Source of the DNA: RPRB01 sp035519675
Lineage (GTDB): Bacteria > Myxococcota > Myxococcia > Myxococcales > Myxococcaceae
Direction of reading: 5' to 3'
Assembly (NCBI GenBank): GCA_035519675.1
Contig: DATIWB010000023.1
Span: forward strand, 1 to 64,000
DNA length: 64,000 nucleotides
Shown here: positions 41,269 through 50,566 of the stretch, in pieces
Layout of the letters: every line of letters begins with the position of its first letter
How positions within the stretch are numbered: the first letter of the stretch is position 1
Notes under the pieces: generated by a model
The model's database searches: none
Told to the model about the DNA's origin: nothing
What the model saw: the letters and a program-made list of their open reading frames with translations, nothing else
Position numbers and translations under genes: made by a program

Positions 41269-43956
41269 GTGGTTTCCGACGTGGATCGCTGGCAGCGGGT
41301 CAAGGGCGTGTTCGACGCCGCGCTGGAGCAACCCGCCGCGGAGCGAGCGACCTTCGTCGGCCAGGCATGCGACGGGGACGAGGCCCTGCGCGAGGAAGTG
41401 CTCTCGCTGCTCCGCGCTCACGAGCAGGCGGGGAGCTTTCTCTCCGTGCCGGCCCTCGCCACCTTCGACCGGGACTGGACGGGTCGGCGCATCGGCCCCT
41501 ACCAGGTCCTGGGGGAGGTCGGCCACGGCGGCATGGGCGTCGTCTACCGTGCCACCCGCGACGACGACGTCTTCCAGAAGATCGTGGCCCTCAAGGTGGT
41601 GCACGATGATGCGGGGCCCGAGGCGGCGCGGCGCTTCGCCCGCGAGCGCCGGATCCTCGCCCGGCTCCAGCACCCCAACATCGCCACCATCCTCGACGGC
41701 GGCGAGACCGAGGACGGCCGCCCCTACCTGGTCATGGAGCACGTGGACGGGGTGCCGATCGACGTCTTCTGTGAACGCCACGCGCTGGGCGTCCGCCAGC
41801 GGCTGGAGCTGTTCCGGGCCGTGTGCGGGGCGGTGCACGCCGCGCACCAGAACCTGATCATCCACCGGGACCTCAAGCCGGCCAACGTCTTGGTGAGCTC
41901 CGATGGCCAGCCGAAGCTCCTCGACTTCGGCATCGCCGCGCTGCTCGCCCCCGACGAGCCCGCCCACGCCCCGACGATGACCGTGCCGGCGATGACCCCC
42001 GGCTACGCCAGCCCGGAGCAGGTCCGGGGTCTGCCGCTCACCACTGCCAGCGACGTCTATTCCCTCGGCGTCGTGGCCTACGAGCTCCTGACCGGAGAGC
42101 TGCCGCTCCGCGCCCGGGGGCCTTCGCTGGAGGACATGGTTCGGACCGTCTGCGACACCGAGCCCGACCCACCCAGCGTGACGATCCGGAAGACCGGGAT
42201 CACCCGGACGAACGTCGCCGCGTCGGCGCTGCGCGGCGATCTCGACACCATCGTGCTCAAGGCCCTGAGGAAGGAACCGGAACGGCGATACCTCTCGGCG
42301 CAGGTGCTGGCCGAGGACATCGACCGATTCCTGGCCGGTCGTCCGGTCCTGGCGCAGAAGGACACCCCGGGATACCGCCTGCGGAAGTTCGTCGGGCGCC
42401 ATCGCGCCGGGGTGGCCGCCGCCGCCGCGGTGGTGGTCAGCCTCATCGCCGGCCTGGTGGGCGTGCTCCACCAGGCGCGGATCGCCGAGGCGAACCGTCT
42501 CCGGGCCGAGCGGCGCTTCGCCGACGTTCGCCGCATGGCCAACTCGCTCCTCTTCGAGCTGCACGACGCGGTCAAGGACCTTCCGGGATCGACCGCCGCC
42601 CGGTCTCTCGTTCTCCGCCGTGCCCTGGAATACCTCGACGGCCTGGCCCGGGAAGCGGGAGGCGACGCGAACCTTCAGGAGGAGCTGGCCACGGCCTACC
42701 AGCGGGTCGCCGAGGTGCAGGGGACCCCGTCGGGGGCCAACCTCGGAGACGCGGCGGGCGCGACGGAGTCACTGCGCAAGGAGGTCGCGCTGCGCCAGGC
42801 CCTGGCGGCCCGGAACCCGAGGGACGGGAAGCGGGTGACTCGCTGGGTGGGCGCTTCCCGCCGCCTCGCCCTCCTCGAGGACGAGGTCGGGCAGACCCAG
42901 GCGGGCCGCGATCGGCTGGGACAAGCCCTGTCCACGATCGAGGAGGCCGTGGCCCGCGACCCCGGGGCGAACGACGCGCTGCGGGAGTCGGCCCGGATCC
43001 ACCGCGACCTCGGGCAGCTCCTGTTCAAGACCGGCGACCGGTCGGCGGCGCTCGAGCACCAGCGCCGGGCGCTGGCGGTCTGGAAGGCCGAGCGCGATGC
43101 GCACCTCGACGACCCCGACGTGCTCCGCGAGCTGTACCTGATCCAGGGCGACGTCGCCCGGACCCTGTCCAAGGCCGGTGCCCTTCCGGAGTCCCTCGAG
43201 CACTATCGGGGCGCGATGGTGGCAGCGGAGGCGCGGCTCCGGCTCCGCCCGGAGGATCCGGTGGCCCGCCAGGACGCGAACACCGCCTCCGGCAACCTGG
43301 CGGTGGGCCTCCGCGCGGTGGGCCAAGGGGACGAGGCGCTGCGCACCATGGTTCCGGTCCTCGCCTTCGACGAGGACAGGCTCCGCGCCGACCCCCGCGA
43401 CTCCAAGATCCGGCGTGATCTGATGTGGGATCTGACGATGATGGCCCAGCTCGCCTTCGACGCCGGCCGCTTCGAGGAGGCTAGGGGCTACTTCTGGCGC
43501 TCCCAGGAGATCGCCGAGGCCCGGCTGCGGGACGATCCCACCAGCTTCCAGGCGCTCAAGGACGTCGCCGAGGGCCTGAGTGGAAAGGCCGAGCTGCTGG
43601 TGAAGCTCGAGCGCCTCGAGGAGGCGGCGGCGATGAGCAAGGAGGCCATCGCCGCCTTCGAGCGCCTCCGCGCGCAGAACCCCGACCATGCCCGGGTCGT
43701 TCAACTCCTGGCGGACGTCCACGCCGGCGCCGCGGAGATCCACGAGCGAATGGCCGTCTCCGCCCGTGGCGCCGGGCGCCAGATCGCCCACTGGCGCGAG
43801 GCGCGCGCTGCGGGTGGCCAGGCGGTCGCGCTGTGGCGCGAGCTCGACCGGCGCGGGGCGCTCGACGAGGACCGCCGCGCCCGGCTCCCCGAGCTGACTG
43901 CAGCCGTGGCCCGCTACGACATGAATCTGGCCCGCCTCGCCGGAGCGGGGCCGTAA
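41269..43956 (+). CDS. Ser/Thr protein kinase with TM segment and TPR-like C-terminus
   Basis: An 895-aa protein; GGAGGGAGG precedes the GTG. Residues of about 75-350 are a Hanks-type kinase: GHGGMGVVYRA P-loop, Lys in VALKVV, HRDLKPANVL near 198, DFG near 219 and PGYASPEQ. A TM helix (AGVAAAAAVVVSLIAGLVGV) lies near 378-400. The outer 490 residues are helical repeats of TPR type (ALEHQRRALAVWKAERDAHL, EEAAAMSKEAIAAFERLRAQ). It is expected to work with the adjacent ECF sigma factor and to sense an envelope signal through the repeats. Confidence 0.95.
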   Translation: MVSDVDRWQRVKGVFDAALEQPAAERATFVGQACDGDEALREEVLSLLRAHEQAGSFLSVPALATFDRDWTGRRIGPYQVLGEVGHGGMGVVYRATRDDDVFQKIVALKVVHDDAGPEAARRFARERRILARLQHPNIATILDGGETEDGRPYLVMEHVDGVPIDVFCERHALGVRQRLELFRAVCGAVHAAHQNLIIHRDLKPANVLVSSDGQPKLLDFGIAALLAPDEPAHAPTMTVPAMTPGYASPEQVRGLPLTTASDVYSLGVVAYELLTGELPLRARGPSLEDMVRTVCDTEPDPPSVTIRKTGITRTNVAASALRGDLDTIVLKALRKEPERRYLSAQVLAEDIDRFLAGRPVLAQKDTPGYRLRKFVGRHRAGVAAAAAVVVSLIAGLVGVLHQARIAEANRLRAERRFADVRRMANSLLFELHDAVKDLPGSTAARSLVLRRALEYLDGLAREAGGDANLQEELATAYQRVAEVQGTPSGANLGDAAGATESLRKEVALRQALAARNPRDGKRVTRWVGASRRLALLEDEVGQTQAGRDRLGQALSTIEEAVARDPGANDALRESARIHRDLGQLLFKTGDRSAALEHQRRALAVWKAERDAHLDDPDVLRELYLIQGDVARTLSKAGALPESLEHYRGAMVAAEARLRLRPEDPVARQDANTASGNLAVGLRAVGQGDEALRTMVPVLAFDEDRLRADPRDSKIRRDLMWDLTMMAQLAFDAGRFEEARGYFWRSQEIAEARLRDDPTSFQALKDVAEGLSGKAELLVKLERLEEAAAMSKEAIAAFERLRAQNPDHARVVQLLADVHAGAAEIHERMAVSARGAGRQIAHWREARAAGGQAVALWRELDRRGALDEDRRARLPELTAAVARYDMNLARLAGAGP

Positions 43957-44061
43957 CCCCGGCGTCGGCGTCAGCCCGAACCATGCGATTTCACGTGCTT
44001 GCCTACACGGCGTGAGCCTGTCCCGGCCTCCCTGCCGCGTTCCGGCGCAAGGAGGCCAGGC

Positions 44062-45057
44062 ATGAAGGCCATCTTCCAGCGTCTTGCGGTCGTCGTCGTT
44101 GCGTCGCTCTCGGTGATGGGCTGCTCCGGCTCGGACGGCGGGGGGAACGGCGGCGGCGGAGGGCCGAAGGTCTTTCCCGCGCAGCCGGTCTGGCAGCCGT
44201 CGGGAAGTCGCGTTTCCTGGGGCGGCTTCTCGTTCAACGTGCCACAGGGGATGGCGGGCGTGGATCGGACCGACCACTACGACATGGCGGACAACCTGTG
44301 CGCGATCACCGTGACCCAGCCGATGGCCGCCACCGGGGATCTCGCCCAGCAAGCGAACGACATCCTCACCTCGGCCTACGAAGCGGTGGGCTACACGGTC
44401 CTCGACGACAACTACGGAACCGACCTCATCGGCAACCGGACGCAGGGAAGGTCCGCTGCAGGCTGGGAGTACGTCGAGCTTCGGGCAGAGCTGCGCCAGT
44501 CCGGGCCCAGCGACGAGCGCGGTCACATCCTGCTCGTTCGCCTCGGCAATCAGGTCGTTCCCTTCATCGGGTACTCACCCACCACGGCGGGCTGCACCCA
44601 GCTGGCACACGACTTCACCACCGGCATCGTGGGGGAGCTCCGCTGGCGGGAGATCGAGTACAGCCTCGACTTCGTCTCGGCGCCCCGGAACGACGCCGCG
44701 CTCGCCTCGGCGATCATCGGACACTGGTCGCTGTTCCAGGGGCCCAGCGGCCAGGAGTACGTATTTGCCGCCAACGGGCGATACCAGTACTGGGGCGGGC
44801 TCTCGCAGGTGCACGACATCTCGGACACCGAGATCGAGATAGTGACCTCCCACTTCACTGGCGACGGCGCGTACGCGGTGCGGGGGGACCAGGTGGCCGT
44901 CTTCCCCGATGGTCGGCCCGCCGAGTCGATGCTCTTCCGGGTCTACGACAAGCACGCGGTCTCGCCGTCGATGCAGGTCTCGACCACCCCCAGGCTCGGT
45001 CTGATGAGGCGGGACTCCACCGGCGCGTACGAGGTGCCGCTGGAAAGGGCGCAGTGA
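44062..45057 (+). CDS. Secreted lipoprotein, unknown function
   Basis: A 331-aa protein. AAGGAGG precedes the ATG at 44062. The signal ends VASLSVMGC and is followed by a Gly/Ser linker. Residues of about 45-190 begin VSWGGFSFNVPQGMAGVDRT and include a Cys pair; they resemble small periplasmic folds such as DcrB/DUF1795, but I am not sure. A second domain starts at about 205 (IIGHWSLFQGPSGQEYVFAA), a lipocalin-like pattern. The stop overlaps the next start (GTGA). Confidence 0.87.
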   Translation: MKAIFQRLAVVVVASLSVMGCSGSDGGGNGGGGGPKVFPAQPVWQPSGSRVSWGGFSFNVPQGMAGVDRTDHYDMADNLCAITVTQPMAATGDLAQQANDILTSAYEAVGYTVLDDNYGTDLIGNRTQGRSAAGWEYVELRAELRQSGPSDERGHILLVRLGNQVVPFIGYSPTTAGCTQLAHDFTTGIVGELRWREIEYSLDFVSAPRNDAALASAIIGHWSLFQGPSGQEYVFAANGRYQYWGGLSQVHDISDTEIEIVTSHFTGDGAYAVRGDQVAVFPDGRPAESMLFRVYDKHAVSPSMQVSTTPRLGLMRRDSTGAYEVPLERAQ

Positions 45058-46400
45058 GTCCTCGCGCATCGCTGGTCCTTCCTGTCGTCGTCGCCGCGGC
45101 AGTGGCAGTGCCCGGGGTGGCCTGGGCCGGACCCTGCACCTGCCAGGACGTCCGGGCGATGAAGTACCGGATCAAGGAAGCCCGGGCGGCGATCCAGGGC
45201 TACCGGACGGAGATCGCCCGGATCGGGCAGGGGCCGCCATACTCGTCGCGCGCCTATCGGCAGTTCGAGGACGGACCCCAGCAGACGATGCTGAATGTCC
45301 TCAAGACCTCCACGCCCAACTCACCGCAGACCTGGAGTGGCGGCACGGACCCAGCGTCCTGCCAGAGCCACTTCCCCGACGCGGCGACCGCGTGCCTGCG
45401 GGAGGCGCTCCGGCGCCACGAAGGACACCACGCCGCCGTCTGCGGGACGCGGAAGGGCCTCGTCGGTGGCACCACTTCGCCGTTCACCGACTACCGGGAG
45501 GGGAGTCCGCTCGCCGCGGCGTACGAGGAGGAGATCGTTGCCTGGACCCTGGAGATGGACTTCCTCCAGTCGGAGATCGACGCCCTGCCGGACGGCTGCA
45601 AGCCCGCGGGGTGGATCCTCACCTTCGAGGTCCAGGTCCGGGGCAGCGGAGGAAGGGTGAGCCACGCCGCGGCGGACACGCCCGCCCAGCACACCTGGAA
45701 GCTGGACCACACCTACTCGGGCACGGTCGAGCTCGACCGGCGCACGCTGTCGCACCGGGCGTCCCATGCAGTGCAACTGAGGCCCGAACAGCTCCAGACC
45801 CTGACGATGCAGCAGCTCATGGCCCTGAAGCAGACCGTGTTGCAAGGCAAGTCCTGGGACCCGAGTCAGCGCCCGCTCCAGCTCGACGTGGCGATCGACG
45901 ACCAGGACGTCCGGTTCGTCCACGAGCCGGGGGAGGGCCCCGCGTGGGAGGAGTCGACGACCACCCGGAAGTGGACGGGGACCGGAAGAGACGAGCTCAG
46001 AGGGGGAGTGACGTTCGAGGAGGACACTGGAGCGGCCACCTACAACGTCGACATCAGCATCCAGCCCGCGGGCAGATCGGGCACGCTCACCTACGACGAA
46101 TCCGAGGAGTTCAATCGAACGACCAGCGGCTATGGCAGGGCACCGACGCACGAGGTGCGGCCCAGGCGGCCACAGCGGCTCCCGCTCGCCACGATGAAGA
46201 TCCCCGACGTGCGGGGACTGCTGACCGGCGGGCGAATCCACCACGCGCAGGACCGCGCGCTGGAGCTGGCCGGAGGCATGCTGCAGTTCGATTCGGGGTG
46301 GGTCGCCCCGGATCCGCTGGCGCAACCGTTTGCCGGGCTGCCCGAGGCGGCGCAGAAGCTGAAAGTCCGAGTCTATTACCGGCTGTCGAAGCCGGAGTAG
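45054..46400 (+). CDS. Secreted protein with HEGHH motif, unknown function
   Basis: A 448-aa protein; its GTG overlaps the upstream lipoprotein stop. The signal peptide is SLVLPVVVAAAVAVPGVAWA, and the mature protein starts GPCTCQDV. Near residue 121 it reads LRRHEGHHAAVCGTRKG, an HExxH-type motif with flanking Cys, then an acidic helix (AAAYEEEIVAWTLEMDFLQS). This could be a zinc site, but no downstream third ligand is obvious. The C-terminal half is beta-rich and ends RVYYRLSKPE. Function unknown. Confidence 0.85.
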   Translation: MSPRASLVLPVVVAAAVAVPGVAWAGPCTCQDVRAMKYRIKEARAAIQGYRTEIARIGQGPPYSSRAYRQFEDGPQQTMLNVLKTSTPNSPQTWSGGTDPASCQSHFPDAATACLREALRRHEGHHAAVCGTRKGLVGGTTSPFTDYREGSPLAAAYEEEIVAWTLEMDFLQSEIDALPDGCKPAGWILTFEVQVRGSGGRVSHAAADTPAQHTWKLDHTYSGTVELDRRTLSHRASHAVQLRPEQLQTLTMQQLMALKQTVLQGKSWDPSQRPLQLDVAIDDQDVRFVHEPGEGPAWEESTTTRKWTGTGRDELRGGVTFEEDTGAATYNVDISIQPAGRSGTLTYDESEEFNRTTSGYGRAPTHEVRPRRPQRLPLATMKIPDVRGLLTGGRIHHAQDRALELAGGMLQFDSGWVAPDPLAQPFAGLPEAAQKLKVRVYYRLSKPE

Positions 46401-46492
46401 GGAAGCGGAATGGACGACTGGCAGCTCGACGCCTCAGGACGCGTCGAGCACCTGCGCGTGCTCTGGCAGCGCCGTATGACGTCGGCTCTCGT

Positions 46493-46508
46493 GGTTCACG
46501 TGTGAACC
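46493..46508. promoter_or_regulatory. 16-bp inverted repeat
   Basis: GGTTCAC GT GTGAACC has seven-base perfect arms. It lies between the end of the HEGHH gene and the tRNA-His gene, in a gap (46401-46560) with no gene. It could be an operator, but no target promoter is evident. Confidence 0.25.
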
Positions 46509-46560
46509 CCACGCGAGCACGGGGTCCGAGCGCTGTCAGTGCAACGTGCAGAATTCGTTG

Positions 46561-46634
46561 GGCGACCAACCGGGATTGAACCGGTAACCCCCGGAGCCAC
46601 AGTCCGGTGCTCTACCAATTGAGCTATGATCGCC
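46561..46634 (-). tRNA. tRNA-His (anticodon GTG)
   Basis: A 74-nt cloverleaf on the minus strand with the extra G-1 typical of tRNA-His opposite C73. The acceptor stem pairs G1-C72 to A7-U66 with one wobble. D arm TAGCTCAATTGGTAGAGC, anticodon loop CTGTGGC with GTG, T arm ACCGG TTCAATC CCGGT. CCA is not encoded. Positions 28-54 are repeated exactly at 23532-23558, so this gene is a candidate integration target. Confidence 0.96.
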
Positions 46635-46765
46635 GTGCTGCGGCGGGTTCACGTAGCCGAGTTCCCCTGCGACTTCAAGCCGATGCGGGGTGTTGACCCC
46701 CCGTCCATCGCCCGGCGTGACCCGCGGCGGAACGCACCCGGCCGGGCCAGACTGCCCCGCGCGCC

Positions 46766-48589
46766 ATGGGACTCCGGATCGAGGACTACGCTGTCATCGG
46801 CGACACGCAGACCGCCGCGCTGGTGGGGACCAACGGCAGCATCGACTGGCTCTGCGTGCCCAGGTTCGACTCCGGGGCCTGCTTCGCGGCGCTCCTCGGC
46901 ACCCCCAGGCACGGGCGCTGGCTGCTCGCTCCGGAGAAACCCGTGCGCAAGACACGGCGACGCTACCGCGGCGACTCGCTGGTCCTGGAGACCGAGCTCC
47001 ACACCGACGACGGCGTGGTGCGGGTCGTCGATTGCATGCCCGTCCGCACCCGCTGGCCGGACCTCGTCCGGGTGGTGGAGGGCGTCGAGGGCAAGGTCCG
47101 GATGCGGATGGAGCTGGTCATCCGCTTCGACTACGGCTCCATCGTCCCCTGGGTCCGCAAGGGACGGCCGAACGCGCTGCTGGCCATCGGTGGGCCGGAC
47201 GCCCTCGAGCTCCTCTCCCCCCTCCCCACTCGGGGCGAGGGGATGACCACCGTGGCGAGCTTCGACGTCGCCGCCGGCGAGCGCGTTCCCTTCCTCCTCA
47301 CCTGGCATCCCAGCCACGAGGACCCGCCGGCCCCCACGGACCCGGTGCGGGCGCTCCTCGACACCGAACGCACCTGGCAGCGCTGGTCGGACCGGTGCAC
47401 CTACCGGGGCCCCTGGCGCGAGGCCGTGGTCCGCTCGCTCCTGACCCTGAAGGCCCTCACCTACGAGCCGACCGGTGGCATCGTCGCCGCCGTCACCACC
47501 TCCCTCCCCGAGCAGCTCGGGGGGGTGCGCAACTGGGACTACCGCTACTGCTGGGTCCGGGACGCGACCTTGTGCCTCTACGCGCTCCTCCAGGGCGGCT
47601 ACAGCGAGGAGGCACAGGCCTGGCGCGACTGGCTGCTGCGGAGCGTGGCCGGAAGCCCCGCTGATCTCCGGACGCTCTACGGCGTGCGGGGAGAGCGCCG
47701 CCTCACCGAGCTCGAGCTCCCGTGGCTCCCGGGCTACGAGGGCAGCAGACCGGTGCGGGTGGGCAACGACGCCGTCAACCAGCTCCAGCTCGACGTCTAC
47801 GGCGAGCTGATGGACGCGCTCTACACCGCGCACCGGGTGGGCCTGCGCAACGACGAGAACGCCTGGCGAGTGCAGTGCAAGCTCATGGAGTGGCTGGAGC
47901 ACAACTGGTCCCAGCCCGACGAGGGCATCTGGGAGGTGCGCGGGCCTCGCCGCCAGTTCACCCACTCCAAGGTGATGTGCTGGGTGGCGCTCGACCGGGC
48001 GGTGAAGATGGTGGAGCAGTTCGGGCTGAGGGGCCCCGCCGAGCGCTGGCGCGCGGTCCGTGACCGCATTCACGCCGACGTCTGCCAGAGGGGATGGAAC
48101 GAGGCGCGCGGGAGCTTCACCCAGTACTACGGGAGCGACGCGCTCGACGCGAGCCTGCTCCTCATCCCCCAGGTGGGCTTTCTTCCGGCGTCGGACCTGC
48201 GGGTGGTGAAGACGGTCGACGCCATCCAGCGCGAGCTGATGGACGACGGCTTCGTCCTGCGCTACCGCACCCACGCCTCCAGCGGAGTGGACGGGCTCCC
48301 GCCGGGAGAAGGGGCCTTCCTGCCCTGCAGCTTCTGGCTCGCCGACGCGCTCGCCATGCTCGGCCGCCAGGACGAGGCCGGCGCACTCTTCGAGCGGCTG
48401 CTGGCGCTGCGGAACGACGTGGGCTTGCTCAGCGAGGAGTACGACCCCCGTGTGGGGCGGCTGGTGGGGAATTTTCCACAGGCGTTCAGCCACATCGCCC
48501 TGGTCGACACCGCCTCCAACCTGGCCCGGCTACCATCCGCGCCCGGAGAGCACCGCGGCGACGGACGGGGACGGGCAGGTTCGGGGTGA
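46766..48589 (+). CDS. Glycoside hydrolase family 15 protein (glucoamylase/trehalase-like)
   Basis: A 607-aa protein, normal for bacterial GH15. The N-terminal beta-sandwich starts IEDYAVIGDTQTAALVGTNG. The (alpha/alpha)6 barrel has TSLPEQLGGVRNWDYRYCWV, the catalytic acid in QPDEGIWEVRG near residue 385, and the second Glu region in LLSEEYDPRVG, with GAFLPCSFWLADAL before it. No signal peptide, so it acts in the cytoplasm, probably on trehalose, maltodextrin or glycogen-derived glucosides. Monocistronic. The last 25 residues are Arg/Gly-rich. Confidence 0.95.
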   Translation: MGLRIEDYAVIGDTQTAALVGTNGSIDWLCVPRFDSGACFAALLGTPRHGRWLLAPEKPVRKTRRRYRGDSLVLETELHTDDGVVRVVDCMPVRTRWPDLVRVVEGVEGKVRMRMELVIRFDYGSIVPWVRKGRPNALLAIGGPDALELLSPLPTRGEGMTTVASFDVAAGERVPFLLTWHPSHEDPPAPTDPVRALLDTERTWQRWSDRCTYRGPWREAVVRSLLTLKALTYEPTGGIVAAVTTSLPEQLGGVRNWDYRYCWVRDATLCLYALLQGGYSEEAQAWRDWLLRSVAGSPADLRTLYGVRGERRLTELELPWLPGYEGSRPVRVGNDAVNQLQLDVYGELMDALYTAHRVGLRNDENAWRVQCKLMEWLEHNWSQPDEGIWEVRGPRRQFTHSKVMCWVALDRAVKMVEQFGLRGPAERWRAVRDRIHADVCQRGWNEARGSFTQYYGSDALDASLLLIPQVGFLPASDLRVVKTVDAIQRELMDDGFVLRYRTHASSGVDGLPPGEGAFLPCSFWLADALAMLGRQDEAGALFERLLALRNDVGLLSEEYDPRVGRLVGNFPQAFSHIALVDTASNLARLPSAPGEHRGDGRGRAGSG

Positions 48590-48667
48590 TGGATCGAGGG
48601 CTCTCGTGACAAGCTAGAGGCACTGACGCCCCCGTCCACCGCCTCGCGCCTCGCCGCGCTCGTCCTG

Positions 48668-49948
48668 GTGCTCGCCGCCACGCCTGCGGGCGCCCGGGTC
48701 GCCGTGCTCCCGCTCAGCGGTCCCCGGAACCACACCCTGGAGCGCCAGCTGGCCTCGACCATCTGCGCGAAGATGGGCTGCGTCCCCGCCTCCAACGTGA
48801 TGACCGGCAAGAAGGTGGACTGGGACAAGGTCCGGCGGGCCCGCCTCGAGGGGGTGGTGGTGGGCGGACTGTCCAAGGCCACGCGGCCTCAGGTCCTCGA
48901 GGTCAGCTTCGTCACTCCGGACGGGCAGCGCGCCTGGCGCCAGCGCTACACCATCGTCAACGGGCGCATCTCCTCCACCGCCCTGGTGCAGATCCGCGAC
49001 GGAATCCTCGCCGCCGCACGGCCTGCTCCGGGTGCCGCCCCCGCGCCTGCCCCCGCCGCTCCAGCGCCGAAGGCAGCCCCGCCCGCCGCCGGGGCCGCGG
49101 CCGCCGCCGCCCCGCCCCCGATCGCCCCCCCTCCGCCTGGGGAGATCGCACCTCCCCCTCCCGGGGAGATCGCCGCGCCCGCGGAAGGCACCGACGTCGC
49201 GCTCGCGGCAGGCGCGGCGGCCGACATCGGTGGGCCGCAAAAGCCGGACCTGTTCGAGGCGGAGATCGCTGCCCAGGTGCTCCACCGGAGCTGGACCTAC
49301 TCGAACCTGAACCCCGCCGGCGGGCTACGGACCTACGACCTCTCGCTCTTCACCGAGCCCAGGGCGCGGCTGGGCGTGTACCCCCTGCGCTCCGCCGAGG
49401 GATTCTTCGCCTCCGCCGGGCTGGAGCTGTCCGGGGCGGTGGCCCTCGGGACGGTGCTCGCCGGCAACGACCCGGCCGCACCCAAGTTCCCGCTGAGCCT
49501 CTGGTGGCTGGACACCGGCCTGCGCGTCCGCTTGCGGCTCGGGAGCTGGACGCTCGGACCGGCGATTGGTTTTCATCTGTCACATCAGTCCGTCAATCCG
49601 AACTCGCAGGGCACGCAGCTGGACGGCATTCCCACCGTCGACGCCAAGGCCTTCCGGCTCGGCCTCGATTTCGGCGGGCCCATCGCCGGCGCCTTCGGGC
49701 TCACCGGAGAATTCAACTACCTCCTGGTCCTGTCCACCGGTCTGGATGCCGCCGCCTTCCCCGACGAGAGCGCCGGTCCGGCCTTCGACGGGCGGCTGGG
49801 CGTGACCTGGCAGGTGTCCCGGCTGCTCCGGGTCTTCCTGGCCGGGACGTTTTCCCAGGAGACCTACAATCTGAACGCCCCGGGAAGCGCAGACAGTGCG
49901 CGGGCTGCCGTCTTCGGGGGGGAGCTGGGGTTCCGGCTGGGGCTCTGA
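48668..49948 (+). CDS. Envelope protein: N-terminal periplasmic domain, Pro/Ala linker, beta-barrel
   Basis: At least 426 aa. The first usable ATG/GTG/TTG is the GTG at 48668, but this lies inside a signal peptide. The in-frame sequence before it (TPPSTASRLAALVLV) completes one back to a CTG at 48623, so translation may begin there. Residues 10-110 form an alpha/beta domain (RVAVLPLSGPRNHTLERQLA). A Pro/Ala-rich linker (about 115-185) follows, then an outer-membrane barrel of about 230 residues ending GGELGFRLGL. It is related in layout to the protein at 52465-53892. Confidence 0.85.
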   Translation: MLAATPAGARVAVLPLSGPRNHTLERQLASTICAKMGCVPASNVMTGKKVDWDKVRRARLEGVVVGGLSKATRPQVLEVSFVTPDGQRAWRQRYTIVNGRISSTALVQIRDGILAAARPAPGAAPAPAPAAPAPKAAPPAAGAAAAAAPPPIAPPPPGEIAPPPPGEIAAPAEGTDVALAAGAAADIGGPQKPDLFEAEIAAQVLHRSWTYSNLNPAGGLRTYDLSLFTEPRARLGVYPLRSAEGFFASAGLELSGAVALGTVLAGNDPAAPKFPLSLWWLDTGLRVRLRLGSWTLGPAIGFHLSHQSVNPNSQGTQLDGIPTVDAKAFRLGLDFGGPIAGAFGLTGEFNYLLVLSTGLDAAAFPDESAGPAFDGRLGVTWQVSRLLRVFLAGTFSQETYNLNAPGSADSARAAVFGGELGFRLGL

Positions 49949-50014
49949 CGGAAGGCCCTTCCACCCGGCAATTGAGGAGGGTTTCTCTCCGAACCCCACG
50001 CGCTAGAGTCGCCA

Positions 50015-50566
50015 ATGGTCATGAACAAGACGAACCGTTACCTCTCCTTGCTCCTGCTGGCCGCGCTCCCCGCCGCCGCCACTGCCGCCCTCAAGGCGCG
50101 CCAGCCCTCGCAGGTCACCTTCATCGCACAGGGTCCCGCGGGGCTGCGCATCGAGGGCAAGTCCACCGACCTCCAGGTCACCGACCGACCCGACGCGCTG
50201 GTGGTCACCGTACCCCTGGCCAAGCTCGAGACCGGCATCTCGGTGCGCGACCACCACATGCAGGAGAAGTACCTCGAGTCCCAGAAGTACCCGAACGCCC
50301 AGCTCGCGGTGTCGCGCACCGCGATCAAGTTCCCGACCGACGGTCAGACCACCGAGGGCACCGTGCCCGCCACGCTCGCCCTGCACGGACAGTCGAAGAC
50401 CGTCCCGGTGCACTACCGGGCCACGCGCCAGGGCCGCTCCTACAACGTGAAGGGCGACCTGAAGGTCGACTTTCGCGAGTTCGGCATCGAGATCCCCAAT
50501 TACCTCGGCGCCACGGTGAAGCCGCCGGTGGACGTCAACGTCGCCTTCGTCCTGGATGAGACGTAG
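50015..50566 (+). CDS. YceI-like periplasmic protein
   Basis: A 183-aa protein with a signal peptide (YLSLLLLAALPAAATA); ATGs at 50015 and 50021 are both possible. The lipocalin-like YceI fold is indicated by VTFIAQGPAGLRIEGKSTDL, SVRDHHMQEKYLESQKYPNA and VDFREFGIEIPNYLGATV. YceI proteins bind isoprenoid-type lipids in the periplasm. It overlaps the haem-motif barrel gene by 11 bp, so the two are coupled. The exact ligand is unknown. Confidence 0.92.
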   Translation: MVMNKTNRYLSLLLLAALPAAATAALKARQPSQVTFIAQGPAGLRIEGKSTDLQVTDRPDALVVTVPLAKLETGISVRDHHMQEKYLESQKYPNAQLAVSRTAIKFPTDGQTTEGTVPATLALHGQSKTVPVHYRATRQGRSYNVKGDLKVDFREFGIEIPNYLGATVKPPVDVNVAFVLDET

